DNA of 64,000 nt from Melastoma dodecandrum (Eukaryota; Streptophyta; Magnoliopsida; Myrtales; Melastomataceae): positions 1-64,000 of the forward strand of contig JARUPY010000231.1 in the NCBI GenBank assembly GCA_029817715.1, given 5' to 3'. The translations under genes and the position numbers were made by a program. Numbering within the stretch: the stretch's first letter is position 1; each line of letters opens with the position of its first letter. The notes under the pieces were generated by a model. That model was not told where the DNA came from, ran no database searches, and saw only the letters and a list, made by a program, of their open reading frames with translations. Shown piece by piece: positions 17,962 through 26,859 of this stretch.

Positions 17962-18759
17962 ATGCCCTACGCGACGAACGGCGATACGCGCATCTACTAC
18001 GAGGATACCGGCGGCGATCTGCCAGTCATCATCTTCTCGCACGGCTTGCTGATGACGCACGAGATGTTCGCGCCGCAGGTCGAGGCGCTCCGCGCGCGCT
18101 ATCGATGCATCGCCTGGGACGAGCGCGGCCACGGCCGGACGGCGACAAGCGAGCTCGCGCCTTTCTCGTACTACGATTCGGCGGAGGATTGCGTGGCAGT
18201 CCTCGAGCACGCCGGCGTCGCGCGGGCTGTTCTCGCGGGCATGTCGCAGGGCGGCTATCTCTCGTTGCGGTGCGCGCTGCGCCACCCGCGGGTCGTCCGG
18301 GCGCTGATCCTGCTCGACACACAGGCGATGCTTGAGGACCCGGCGAAGACGCCGGGCTACCAGCGGATGATCGACGACTGGGCGGCGAACGGGCTGTCGG
18401 ACCAGGCGGCCGCGATAATCGCCCACATCATTCTCGGCGACGGCTGGCCGGACACGCCGTCGTGGCAGGCGCGATGGCGGGCGATGACGCCCGCGAATGT
18501 CCGCGGCGTCTTTCGAACGCTCGTCACGCGCGACGACATCTCAGGTGAGATAGGGCGCATCGAGGTGCCGGCGCTCGTGATCCACGGGATCGACGACATC
18601 GCCATCGAGATGTGGCGTGCGGCGGCGATGCACAAAGCCCTGCCGAAAGCACGGGAAATGATGAGCGTGCCGGGCGGCCACGCCGCCAACCTGACGCACC
18701 CCGAAGCGGTCAACGCGGCGATCCTCGATTTCATGGAAGGACTTCCCCTCGAGCCTTAG
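17962..18759 (+). CDS. Alpha/beta hydrolase
   Basis: A 265-residue alpha/beta-hydrolase-fold enzyme. The oxyanion-hole region reads IIFSHGLLM. The nucleophile elbow is AGMSQGGYLSL (Ser in G-x-S-x-G), the acid is the Asp in VIHGIDDIAIE, and the catalytic His is in VPGGHAANLTHPE. The motif WDERGHGRT is typical of the haloperoxidase/3-oxoadipate enol-lactonase group. A GGGGAGAAG ribosome-binding site precedes the ATG. The substrate cannot be told. Together with the SDR it may form a small catabolic unit. It is the last GC-rich gene before the AT-rich island. Confidence 0.88.
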   Translation: MPYATNGDTRIYYEDTGGDLPVIIFSHGLLMTHEMFAPQVEALRARYRCIAWDERGHGRTATSELAPFSYYDSAEDCVAVLEHAGVARAVLAGMSQGGYLSLRCALRHPRVVRALILLDTQAMLEDPAKTPGYQRMIDDWAANGLSDQAAAIIAHIILGDGWPDTPSWQARWRAMTPANVRGVFRTLVTRDDISGEIGRIEVPALVIHGIDDIAIEMWRAAAMHKALPKAREMMSVPGGHAANLTHPEAVNAAILDFMEGLPLEP

Positions 18760-19040
18760 TATCCTTACGCGACGATGCAGGAAAAGATCGTCAAAGCAGG
18801 CAGCCTAACGTTTCCCCAAAGCTACCCCGGATTTTGCAGCTATGCGACCCAAAGCCCGACTTCGGTGAAACCTACCAACGAGACCTGCGAGCAATTGTTA
18901 GTACCTTGTTTACTCTTTCTCGCATCTAACATTACGGGCTATTCATTTATAGCATCGTTGCGACATATTTGTCACAAAATTGCTAGTATTTTATGATATC
19001 ACTTATTCAGGTCTAATCTTGACGCGGGGGCGCAAGGCAA
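18760..19040. other. AT-rich non-coding left flank of an accessory island
   Basis: After the hydrolase stop the base composition drops sharply, with runs such as TTATTTATAGC and ATTTTATGATATC. A 73-codon frame exists here but has no family resemblance, no ribosome-binding site, and odd composition; I do not call it a gene. The region is the likely insertion edge of foreign DNA, but I see no att repeat or tRNA. Confidence 0.5.
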
Positions 19041-19169
19041 ATGGCTGATCTCATCAGGGGCTTCACCGAATCCAGCTTAGCTCAACTGTTAGGAGTTTTT
19101 CTCATTGCACTTGTTACGGTTGTGATTGGAAAGATGTTTTTTCCGGAGCATGATCGCCCGCGACGGTAG
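19041..19169 (+). CDS. Possible 42-residue single-pass membrane peptide
   Basis: An ATG at 19041 opens a 42-codon frame ending at a TAG at 19167-19169. The peptide starts MADLIRGFTESSLAQLLGVF and contains a strongly hydrophobic stretch (about residues 20-35) flanked by polar ends, with a charged tail PEHDRPRR. This is a credible small membrane protein. A weak AAGG lies before the start. Its last 56 bases overlap the 3' end of the convergent membrane-protein gene. With no homolog recognised, chance is a serious alternative. Confidence 0.35.
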   Translation: MADLIRGFTESSLAQLLGVFLIALVTVVIGKMFFPEHDRPRR

Positions 19170-21291
19170 GTTCGGCGCGACTAGAAGCGTAAGCGAGCAA
19201 AACGCTCAATACCATAAGAATTCCTAAAACGCCCGCTATTAACGGGTTTGTGCTGTATCGCGATAGTCGTATTCTGCCGCCGCTCAATATTTTGATATAG
19301 GCCGGAAGATGATCCGCAGCCATCCGAGCGACGTAATAGACGGACAACCAGAAAACTCCAAGCGCAAGGCCTAGTGCAATCACTGGCTCGCCGATCCGAA
19401 TTCCAAACATTTTAAAGAGAAGGCTGATAAACATAGCAGATACTGTCATAAAAGCAATTAAAAATGCATGTTTCAGTCTCTGTGGGAAAGGTACCTCTTG
19501 GGCGCCCAAAACGAAGCATCTGAAAGTAGCTAGAAACAGCACAACTATTATGAGAACAGCTACCGAAAGTGGTTCGTGACGATGTGTATTGACACTATCA
19601 CCTTCAAAAAGGTGGTTCAACAAGCCTGTTAAATAGTAAGGAACTAAGATAGTCAACAATACAAGTTCGCCATATCTTTGTATGTCAGCCAGCGCAGATC
19701 CGTTTTTGGCAAGTAATTCTGCTGTTCTAGTTGCCTCCAGGCCAGTGGCGGCAAGAATTGCTCCACTTTTTCGAGCTTGAATAGAAGTAAACCGGAGGTC
19801 TAACTCTGCCATGGCATTGGTTGCGCGCTCGTATCGAACGCCAAGGCGATCTATAAATTCGAAAGCTGCGCCTAGTCTCCTTTCCACAAAGTATGTGTAT
19901 GGCCGATAACCTTCTACACGCCGGATGCGTAAAGCATATAAATTCTTGCGAAATTGAGAGTAGAAATTCCTTGAGCTTTCGATTCTGAAGGTGACACCAA
20001 CATTCGCTTTGTTATTCTGAAGAAAAGTGGTCGTGATTCTATCTAGATCGCCATGTGCGTTTTCAATTGATTCTCTCACACTATCAGCGCTCGCATATAA
20101 ATCAGATGCATCGTACTTCTCTAATTCTCTGCGTGCGTTTTCGAAGGACGCATCTATGCGCGAGAGAGCGCTGCCCGCTTCTCTCAATTGCGTTAGATCA
20201 AGCAAAGCGGCATGCCTTAAAGTTGCGACTAGATGCATACGGTCCAATGCATGGCCTAGCTGGCGCTCGTCTACCGGATAATTGGTTCTCTTATCCGATA
20301 CCGTTTGTACAAGGAAAAGAAAGGTGAGTGGGGCGCGAGGCCGCTCGTACGGTTCCTTCTTGGTCTCGTCATGGTCATCATCAAGAGGTTGAGGTGCAAG
20401 CGCGGTCAAAAAAAGAGCACGCCGTCCAAGCATGTAGCTCGCGGAACATTCATGTTCATCATCTTCTGTTATTCCACCTCGGAGATTTTCAATCATATGT
20501 TCCGCCCAGCAAATTTTATCATCTACATCTTTATAATCTTGATACTGAAGGCAAGACTCTCGTGGCAAAACTATACCACGAACATCTGCAAATATCGCTT
20601 TGAAAACATCATGGTCGAAGAGGCCACGCAGGTTATTGCTCTCCAAGACAAATCTTTCAACAAATTCTTTCTCCCAGAAATTCTTCGTCAAGTAAGTGAT
20701 TTCATCACTCTTCAAATTGAACAGTTTCTCCGATTTCTCTTTCAGCTCAGCTATTACGGTTATGCTGAGAAAGCTAGTGCTCAATCTTATCCTTATGGAT
20801 ACTTTTATCGGCGTAAGGAGCTCATCGATTTTATCCGTTTTGTCGTGTGTGGGGAGCGCTTGGTCCCAGGAAAAACGTAGCACGACTAGCTTCGATTGGC
20901 TTTTCAAAAGGTCGCGCTCGCGAGGTGAGCAGCGTTCCAAAGGTACTTTTTGCAAATATTCATCCCTATCTGATATGTTATATATTCCACTAAGTAATAT
21001 AGCTCGTTCAGGTGAGCTAGGATTGATGTCGACCGGTCGAAGATCATCTGCGAATGGCTGCACTGCGTTGTTTCCATTAAGCGCGCGGATTAATCGAAGA
21101 AGCACCGAGTCAAGCGACTCTTCAAGTCCCTGGCGTTTCGACTGATCAGGCAAAAATGACATATGCCAAGTGAGGGCAGGACATTCAACATTTGTCGAAA
21201 ACTCTCTCTGTGCTTCGCTGTTGACCTCCCTGTAAAGCGGTGTATCTAGAAATAATTCCCGATCTTCGTGCTTGTGCGCCTCGGTATTCAT
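19114..21291 (-). CDS. Large membrane-anchored protein of unknown function, DUF3422-like C-terminal half
   Basis: A 725-residue protein with lower GC than its neighbours. About 540 N-terminal residues are soluble, with no signal peptide, followed by about five membrane helices between residues 545 and 705 (for example LVLLTILVPYYLTGLLNHLF, LSVAVLIIVVLFLATF, AFLIAFMTVSAMFISLLF). The section before the first helix (RIRRVEGYRPYTYFVERRL, then ERATNAMAELDLRFTSIQA and RYGELVLLTILVPYYLTGLL) recalls the helical DUF3422 C-terminus, with an arginine-rich helix, ERRL and a YY-x-GLL exit. It is longer than that family's usual 430 residues, and the N-terminal 400 residues are not recognised. There is no ATPase or nuclease motif. 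The function is unknown; the fold relation is inference. Confidence 0.65.
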   Translation of the reverse strand: MNTEAHKHEDRELFLDTPLYREVNSEAQREFSTNVECPALTWHMSFLPDQSKRQGLEESLDSVLLRLIRALNGNNAVQPFADDLRPVDINPSSPERAILLSGIYNISDRDEYLQKVPLERCSPRERDLLKSQSKLVVLRFSWDQALPTHDKTDKIDELLTPIKVSIRIRLSTSFLSITVIAELKEKSEKLFNLKSDEITYLTKNFWEKEFVERFVLESNNLRGLFDHDVFKAIFADVRGIVLPRESCLQYQDYKDVDDKICWAEHMIENLRGGITEDDEHECSASYMLGRRALFLTALAPQPLDDDHDETKKEPYERPRAPLTFLFLVQTVSDKRTNYPVDERQLGHALDRMHLVATLRHAALLDLTQLREAGSALSRIDASFENARRELEKYDASDLYASADSVRESIENAHGDLDRITTTFLQNNKANVGVTFRIESSRNFYSQFRKNLYALRIRRVEGYRPYTYFVERRLGAAFEFIDRLGVRYERATNAMAELDLRFTSIQARKSGAILAATGLEATRTAELLAKNGSALADIQRYGELVLLTILVPYYLTGLLNHLFEGDSVNTHRHEPLSVAVLIIVVLFLATFRCFVLGAQEVPFPQRLKHAFLIAFMTVSAMFISLLFKMFGIRIGEPVIALGLALGVFWLSVYYVARMAADHLPAYIKILSGGRIRLSRYSTNPLIAGVLGILMVLSVLLAYASSRAEPTVAGDHAPEKTSFQSQP

Positions 21292-21559
21292 TTTTTTCTC
21301 CGTCCCGTGCTAAATAACTCTTCCTTCAATGTGGCTCGAACCGGCCTTCTCCTCCAGCAGCAATGAGCGAAGCGATAGTCAACGTCGTGCGAGAAAATTC
21401 AAGAGGGCTCTGCAAATGGAGGAGAGGTGACGCTTGACCGCGTCACCTGCGTCATCGGCATCATCGGCTGTCACGACGACTGGCTCAGGTCCATGAAAGG
21501 GTTACGGGTCTTCCTAGGCCCCTATTGGGCCAGCCCTTCGGCCGAACACCCTTGTTTTG
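21292..21559. other. Intergenic region, right flank of AT-rich island
   Basis: The composition returns to GC-rich within about 150 bases of the island gene's start. Repetitive CATCGGCATCATCGG and a hairpin-like GGCCCCTATTGGGCC (21516-21530) are seen. The latter lies 30 bases beyond the MFS stop and may act as its terminator. No gene is evident. Confidence 0.45.
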
Positions 21560-22852
21560 TCACCGATCGGCGACGCGGGACGGGATCGCGAGGATAAGCA
21601 GGCCGCCGAGGGCAACGATCGCCCCGAAGAGGTAGAGTGCCGACGTCGAGCTGTGCGTCACCTTCGACATCCACCCCACCATCGACGTGCTGACGAAGCC
21701 GGCGATATTGCCGAGCGAGTTGATCAGCGCGATGCCCGCCGCGGCCGCCGCGCCGCCGAGGAAGGCCGGCGGGATGCACCAGAACGCGGCGAACGCGGCG
21801 GAAGAGCCGGCAGCGGCGAGCGTCATGCCGATCATGGCGGTCAAGGTGCTCGAGGTCGCGAAGCCGGTGATGACAAGGCCGACGCCGCAGATCACCGCCG
21901 GCACCACCGTATGCCAGCGCCGCTCGCGCAACCGGTCGCTGCTGGCCGTCGTCGCGAGCATGACGATGATCGCGATGAGATAGGGGATCGCCGTCAGCAG
22001 GCCGATCTTCAACGGGTCGGTGACGCCGGTCTTGCTGATGATCGAAGGCAGCCAGAAGCCGACGATGTAGATGCCGCAGACGATCGCGAAATAGATCAGC
22101 CCGAGCAGCCAGACCTTCGGATCGACAAACGCCGCGCCGAGATGCGCGTGGCCAGATTTCTCCGCGTCCTCGCGGGCGACGGCCTCGGCGACGACGCGCC
22201 GCTCGTCCTCGTCGAGCCAGGCGGCGTCGGCGACACGGTCGTCGAGGTAGAACAGCGTGAGGATGCCGAGCAGGAGCGAGGGCACCGCCTCGACCAGGAA
22301 CAGCCATTGCCAGCCGGCGAAGCCGGCCAGCCCGCTCGCGCTCTTCAGGACCCAGCCCGACAGCGGGCCGCCGATCACGCTGGCGGCCGGGACCGCGGCA
22401 AGGAAGGCGGCGGTGATCGCGCCGCGCCGCTCGGACGGGTACCAGTAGGTCAGGTAGAGCATGATGCCGGGGAAGAAGCCGGCCTCGGCGACGCCGAGCA
22501 GGAAGCGCAGGATGTAGAAGGCGAGCGGCGATTTGACGAAGACCATGCAGGCCGAGACGAGGCCCCAGGTGATCATGATCCGGGCGATCCAGATCCGCGC
22601 GCCGACGCGATGCATGACGATGTTGCTCGGCACCTCGAACAGCACGTAGCCGAGGAAGAAGATGCCGGCGCCGAATCCGTAGATGGTCTCGCTGAACTTG
22701 AGCTCGTTCAGCATCTGCAGCTTGGCGAAGCCGACGTTAACGCGGTCGAGATAGGCGGCGAGGTAGCAGATGACGAGGAACGGCACGAGGCGCAGGCTCA
22801 CCTTGCGGTAAGTGCGCGTCTCGAGCGCTGCTTTATCCAGCTCCCGCTCCAT
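21560..22852 (-). CDS. MFS transporter, anion:cation symporter (phthalate permease-like) family
   Basis: A proton-coupled uptake carrier of 430 residues with twelve predicted helices. The signature ICYLAAYLDRVNVGFAKLQM in helix 1 and the loop AEAGFFPGIMLYLTYWYP place it in the ACS family, whose members import organic anions such as tartrate, glucarate, phthalate or 4-hydroxyphenylacetate. The inner ATG at 22852 (MERELDKAALE) is preferred over 22867 because family members begin so. No catabolic enzyme neighbours it, so the substrate cannot be inferred. A divergent regulator is also lacking; the next gene is a Uma2 protein. Confidence 0.88.
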   Translation of the reverse strand: MERELDKAALETRTYRKVSLRLVPFLVICYLAAYLDRVNVGFAKLQMLNELKFSETIYGFGAGIFFLGYVLFEVPSNIVMHRVGARIWIARIMITWGLVSACMVFVKSPLAFYILRFLLGVAEAGFFPGIMLYLTYWYPSERRGAITAAFLAAVPAASVIGGPLSGWVLKSASGLAGFAGWQWLFLVEAVPSLLLGILTLFYLDDRVADAAWLDEDERRVVAEAVAREDAEKSGHAHLGAAFVDPKVWLLGLIYFAIVCGIYIVGFWLPSIISKTGVTDPLKIGLLTAIPYLIAIIVMLATTASSDRLRERRWHTVVPAVICGVGLVITGFATSSTLTAMIGMTLAAAGSSAAFAAFWCIPPAFLGGAAAAAGIALINSLGNIAGFVSTSMVGWMSKVTHSSTSALYLFGAIVALGGLLILAIPSRVADR

Positions 22853-23058
22853 GGTTTTTCCCCGCATGGCATTCAGTATGCCGCGCTTACAGAGAAATGG
22901 GCGCGGAGGGGAGAGCCGCCGGCCCCTGTCGAAAGTCGCGCCCGTCGATCGGCGGCGCCTTGCAGAAGGCCATGGCTGCTCGCGCCTTGAGCGCCGATGG
23001 TCAATCTCTGCCGCGTGGGCTATCGTCTGAATAGCGATCGTCCTCGGTGAGCTTCGCC

Positions 23059-23646
23059 ATGACCATCCCGCTTCGACCCCATGTCACGCGCGCCGCCGAA
23101 GGCCTGCCCCGTCGCCGCTTTTCCGTGGCCGAGGTCGAGGCGATGGTGGCAGCCGGTCTGCTGGCTGACGAGCGCAACGAGCTTATCGGCGGGGAGCTGG
23201 TGCCGATGTCGCCGAAGGGCAACCGCCACGAGATGCTCAAGATCGCGCTGCTGCGACGCTGGTATCGAGCCGCGCCCGAAGACGTCGAGGTCGCGCCGGA
23301 GACGACGTTCCGGTTTTCGGAAGATACCTATCTCGAGCCTGACGTTGTTGTCTTCGACCGCACCAAGGGTCTGGCTTCTTTATCGGGTGAGGGCGTCTTT
23401 CTCGTCGTCGAGATCGCCGACTCGTCGCTGCGCTACGACATCGGCCGCAAGTCGCGACTTTATGCGGGCTTCGACGTCCGCGAGCTTTGGGTCATCGATG
23501 CCGTTCGGCTCGTCTTGCACGTCTTCCGGGCACCGACCGCGGAAGGCTATCGCGATTTGTGCGAGGTCGCCGCTGACGAGCGCGTAACGCCGCTCGTCGC
23601 GCCAGACGCGTTCGCTCTGCGGCTCGTCGATCTCGGCATCGGTTGA
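23059..23646 (+). CDS. Uma2 family (DUF820) putative restriction-endonuclease-fold protein
   Basis: A 195-residue protein of the Uma2/DUF820 family, a PD-(D/E)xK nuclease-fold group widespread in cyanobacteria and alphaproteobacteria with no settled function. The core reads YLEPDVVVFDR (Asp), FLVVEIADSS (Glu), then KSRLYAGFDVRELWVID (Lys and the family-ending strand). The N-terminus FSVAEVEAMVAAGLLADERN-type helix and ELIGGELVPMSP are also standard. A GTG twelve bases earlier is possible. It is isolated between an MFS transporter and an ABC operon. Confidence 0.82.
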   Translation: MTIPLRPHVTRAAEGLPRRRFSVAEVEAMVAAGLLADERNELIGGELVPMSPKGNRHEMLKIALLRRWYRAAPEDVEVAPETTFRFSEDTYLEPDVVVFDRTKGLASLSGEGVFLVVEIADSSLRYDIGRKSRLYAGFDVRELWVIDAVRLVLHVFRAPTAEGYRDLCEVAADERVTPLVAPDAFALRLVDLGIG

Positions 23647-23656
23647 CCCACCGCCT

Positions 23657-24970
23657 TCAGCTCGGATCCTCCAGGCTCAGCGTCTGCGAGCCCTCGTCGT
23701 AGGCGAAAAGCTCGCCGTAACGGCCCCAGTTGACGATGCTCGAGAAGGTGCGCTCGGCGTACTCGTCCGACATGTGATCCTCGAGCTCCTCGATGAAGCG
23801 CGACGCGCGGGCCGCGTGCGAGGGCCTCTCGTTGAGCACCTTCTTGATCCGCGCGGCCAGAGGGACGTAGGCGAGCAGGTGCTCGCCGAACAGCTTCTTG
23901 CGCGCGTCCGTCTCCATGTCGGCGAAGCGCGCGCCGGCCTGCGTCAGCTTGATTGCGCCGTCGCCGATCTCGGCGAAGCGCAGCAGCTGCAGGATCTCGG
24001 CGATCGGGAACAGGTCGTCGACCTCCAACTGCAGCGAGTCGGCGAGTTCGGGCAGGCGCGCCTGGCCGTTGTAGGGCGGGGCGGCGATCTCCTCGACCAT
24101 GCCGGCGATCGTATTTGTGGAGAGGCGCGGCAGCGCCATGCCGAGGCCGAGGCCGGGGAAGGTGCCGTCGCGGCCGATCTGCTGGGGCGTCGCGCGCTTG
24201 GTCATGACGGCGTAGATGTCGTCGACCATCTTGCGGAACGCCGGGTCGAGCCGGTTGCGCGGATGCTGCATCGTGACGGCGATCTCGGCGGCGATGCGCC
24301 CGGGGTTCGAGGCGAGCACGATGATGCGGTCGCACATCAGCACCGCCTCCTCGATGTTGTGCGTCACCATGAGGATCGACTTGATGGGCATGCGGCCTTC
24401 GACCCAGAGATCGAGGAGGTCCGTGCGCAGCGTCTCGGCGGTGAGAACGTCGAGTGCCGAGAACGGCTCGTCCATCAGCAGGATCTTGGGGTTGACCACC
24501 AGCGCCCGGGCAAAGCCGACGCGCTGGCGCATGCCGCCGGACAGCTCCCTGGGGTAGGCATTCTCGAAACCGTCGAGGCCGATCAGGTCGATGGCGGCGA
24601 GCGCGCGCTTGCGCGCCTCGTCCTCGGCCACGCCCTTGGCGCGCAGGCCGAGCTCGACGTTGGCAAGCACCGTCAGCCACGGAAACAGCGCGAAGCTCTG
24701 GAACACCATCGCGACGCCGTCGGCGGGGCCGACGACGGGCGCATCGTCGTAGGTCACCTTGCCCTCGGCCGGGAAGGCGAGCCCGGCGACGATGCGGAGC
24801 AGAGATGACTTGCCGCATCCCGATCGGCCGAGCAGGCCGACGATCTCGCCGGATGTGAGCTTCAGCGACACATGGTCCAGGACGAGAGGTCCGATTTCGC
24901 CGGAGCCCGTCCTGTAGCGCTGCACCACATCGTCGACCTGGAGCAGCGGCGCGAGGCGTTCTTGCAGCAT
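23657..24970 (-). CDS. NitT/TauT-type ABC transporter ATP-binding protein with AAA-associated C-terminal domain
   Basis: A 437-residue cytoplasmic ATPase. The first 250 residues form an ABC domain with Walker A GRSGCGKSS, Q-loop in MVFQSFALFPW, signature LSGGMRQR, Walker B ILLMDEP and the switch His in THNIEEA. Residues about 290-437 form the AAA-associated domain of nitrate/sulfonate-type transporters (RLPELADSLQLEVDDLFPI, then LLAYVPLAARI and FIEELEDHMSDEYAE). The permease gene ends the upstream side 25 bases away, so both are one operon. Relatives are given to nitrate, taurine or bicarbonate uptake. No substrate-binding protein is in the window. Confidence 0.92.
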   Translation of the reverse strand: MLQERLAPLLQVDDVVQRYRTGSGEIGPLVLDHVSLKLTSGEIVGLLGRSGCGKSSLLRIVAGLAFPAEGKVTYDDAPVVGPADGVAMVFQSFALFPWLTVLANVELGLRAKGVAEDEARKRALAAIDLIGLDGFENAYPRELSGGMRQRVGFARALVVNPKILLMDEPFSALDVLTAETLRTDLLDLWVEGRMPIKSILMVTHNIEEAVLMCDRIIVLASNPGRIAAEIAVTMQHPRNRLDPAFRKMVDDIYAVMTKRATPQQIGRDGTFPGLGLGMALPRLSTNTIAGMVEEIAAPPYNGQARLPELADSLQLEVDDLFPIAEILQLLRFAEIGDGAIKLTQAGARFADMETDARKKLFGEHLLAYVPLAARIKKVLNERPSHAARASRFIEELEDHMSDEYAERTFSSIVNWGRYGELFAYDEGSQTLSLEDPS

Positions 24971-24995
24971 GGGACTGTCCTCCGGCCGGGTATGT

Positions 24996-26726
24996 CTAAG
25001 AGAGACGCAGGCGCTTCTCGGCGAGCCCGAACAGCGGGCGCCAGAGCAGCCGGTTGAAAATGATGACGACGATCGACATGACGACGACGCCGAGCCAGAT
25101 CTGCTCGGAATTACCCTTCTCGGTGGCGATCGCGATGTAGGAGCCGATGCCCTGCGCGACCTCCGTATGGTCGCCCGACTTGACGTATTCGGCGACGATG
25201 GCGGCGTTCCAGGACCCGCCGGAGGCCGTCAGAGCGCCGGTCACATAGTAGGGAAAGACGCCCGGGATGATGACCCGGAGCCACCAGTCCCTGCCGCGGA
25301 TCTGGAAGCTCTTGGCCGCCTCCTGGAGATCGGTCGGATAGGCCTGCGCCCCGGCGATCACGTTGAACACGATGTACCACTGCGTCCCGAAGATGATCAG
25401 CGGGCTGAGCCAGATGTTCGGATTGAGCCTGAACGTGACGATCGCCGCCACGACGAGGCCGAACACGATGTTGACCGGGAACGCCGCGAGGAACTGGGCC
25501 AGCGGCTGCACCTTGTCGGCGAGGCGCGGGCGCAGACCGATCCAGATGCCGATCGGCACCCAGATGATCGTGGCCACGACGATGAGCACGACCACGCGGA
25601 TCATCGTGGAGAGGGTGAGGACCACGACCCTCTCGACCTCGTCGAGCCCATACTTGGCACCGACGAACGTGACGACCGCCCAGATCGAATAGGCCGCGAC
25701 CGCCGCCACGATCGCGTAGAACGCGACGTCGCCGGCGAGCGACGCTTTGCCGGCATGGGTCGCGGGCCGGGCTCGCAAGGGGAGGCGCATGCGCATCAGC
25801 GCCATGCGCTGAAAGACGCGCGACCACATCATCGTGAGGGACCGCAACCATCGCGTCCGCCGGAAGAGATCGGTCACCCAGGATCGCTCCTGCTGCTGGC
25901 TGGCGAGCAGTTCGACCCGAAAGCGCGAGGAGAACGCCACCATCGGCCGGAACAAGAGCTGGTCGTAGGCGAGGATGACGATCGCCATCATCGCCACCGC
26001 GGCGACGATGGCGCCCCAGTCCGAGTGCGAGTTGGCGAGATCGATGTAGGAGCCGATGCCCGGCAGCTTGATGGTCGTGTCGCCGACCGTGATCGCTTCG
26101 GAAGCGACCACGAAGAACCAGCCGCCCGACATCGACATCATCATGTTCCAGACGAGCCCCGGCACCGCGAAGGGTGTCTCGAGCTGCCAGAAGCGCTGCC
26201 ACGACGTGAGGTTGAAGCCGCGCGAGACCTCGATCAGATCAGTCGGAACGTTTCGCAGCGACTGATAGAAGCTGAAGGCCATGTTCCAGGCCTGGCTCGT
26301 GAAGATGGCGAAGATGCAGGCGGCCTCGTAGCCGAGCACCGAGTTCGGGAAGAGGCCTACGAAGAACGGCACGAGGAAGGCCAGGAAGCCCAGGATCGGC
26401 ACCGACTGGAGAACGTCGAGGAGGGGGATCAGCACGCGCTCGGCGCGCTGGCTCTTGGCGGCAAGTGTCGCATAGGTGAAGGTGAAGACGAGCGAGAAGC
26501 CCATCGCGATGAACATGCGCAAGGTGGTGCGCAGCGCGTAATAGGGCAGATGGATGAGGTCGAGGCGGACGTCGGTGGCACCCGGCGCCTTGATCGGCAT
26601 CATCGCGCCCTTGCTGGCGTGGACGATCGCGACGAGGGCGGCGGAGATGAAGACCAGCGCGAAGAGGTCGAACTGATTGGGGAGTGCCTTACGCCCCAGC
26701 GACGTAAAAGCGACGAATTTCGGCAT
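24996..26726 (-). CDS. ABC transporter permease, two fused permease domains
   Basis: A 576-residue membrane protein that carries two complete binding-protein-dependent permease domains in one chain. Domain 1 (about 60-320) has the coupling EAA loop EVSRGFNLTSWQRFWQLETP. Domain 2 (about 380-570) has EAAKSFQIRGRDWWLRVIIPG. A linker of about 60 residues rich in Arg and Met joins them. Fusion means one polypeptide replaces the homodimer. The ATG at 26726 (MPKFVAFTSLG) is chosen; an upstream in-frame start would add 47 low-quality residues. The partner ATPase follows after 25 bases. Confidence 0.9.
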   Translation of the reverse strand: MPKFVAFTSLGRKALPNQFDLFALVFISAALVAIVHASKGAMMPIKAPGATDVRLDLIHLPYYALRTTLRMFIAMGFSLVFTFTYATLAAKSQRAERVLIPLLDVLQSVPILGFLAFLVPFFVGLFPNSVLGYEAACIFAIFTSQAWNMAFSFYQSLRNVPTDLIEVSRGFNLTSWQRFWQLETPFAVPGLVWNMMMSMSGGWFFVVASEAITVGDTTIKLPGIGSYIDLANSHSDWGAIVAAVAMMAIVILAYDQLLFRPMVAFSSRFRVELLASQQQERSWVTDLFRRTRWLRSLTMMWSRVFQRMALMRMRLPLRARPATHAGKASLAGDVAFYAIVAAVAAYSIWAVVTFVGAKYGLDEVERVVVLTLSTMIRVVVLIVVATIIWVPIGIWIGLRPRLADKVQPLAQFLAAFPVNIVFGLVVAAIVTFRLNPNIWLSPLIIFGTQWYIVFNVIAGAQAYPTDLQEAAKSFQIRGRDWWLRVIIPGVFPYYVTGALTASGGSWNAAIVAEYVKSGDHTEVAQGIGSYIAIATEKGNSEQIWLGVVVMSIVVIIFNRLLWRPLFGLAEKRLRLS

Positions 26727-26859
26727 GATCGACTTTCGCTGGGGCCCTGCGCGGTCTCCAATCACCAATTCAGGTGACAAACAAGTGACGTCGACGCCTT
26801 CATGAAATGTTGATCGCCGCGCGCTGCCGCGGGCGGATCTTTGGAGAATCTCGATCTTG

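Noticed and set aside
18775..18996. A 73-codon ORF in the AT-rich flank
   Set aside because: No ribosome-binding site, no recognisable domain and atypical composition; treated as intergenic.
24969..26777. A 602-codon plus-strand ORF opposite the ABC permease
   Set aside because: Repetitive acidic and histidine-rich translation, with no hydrophobic core, typical of antisense reading of a membrane protein.
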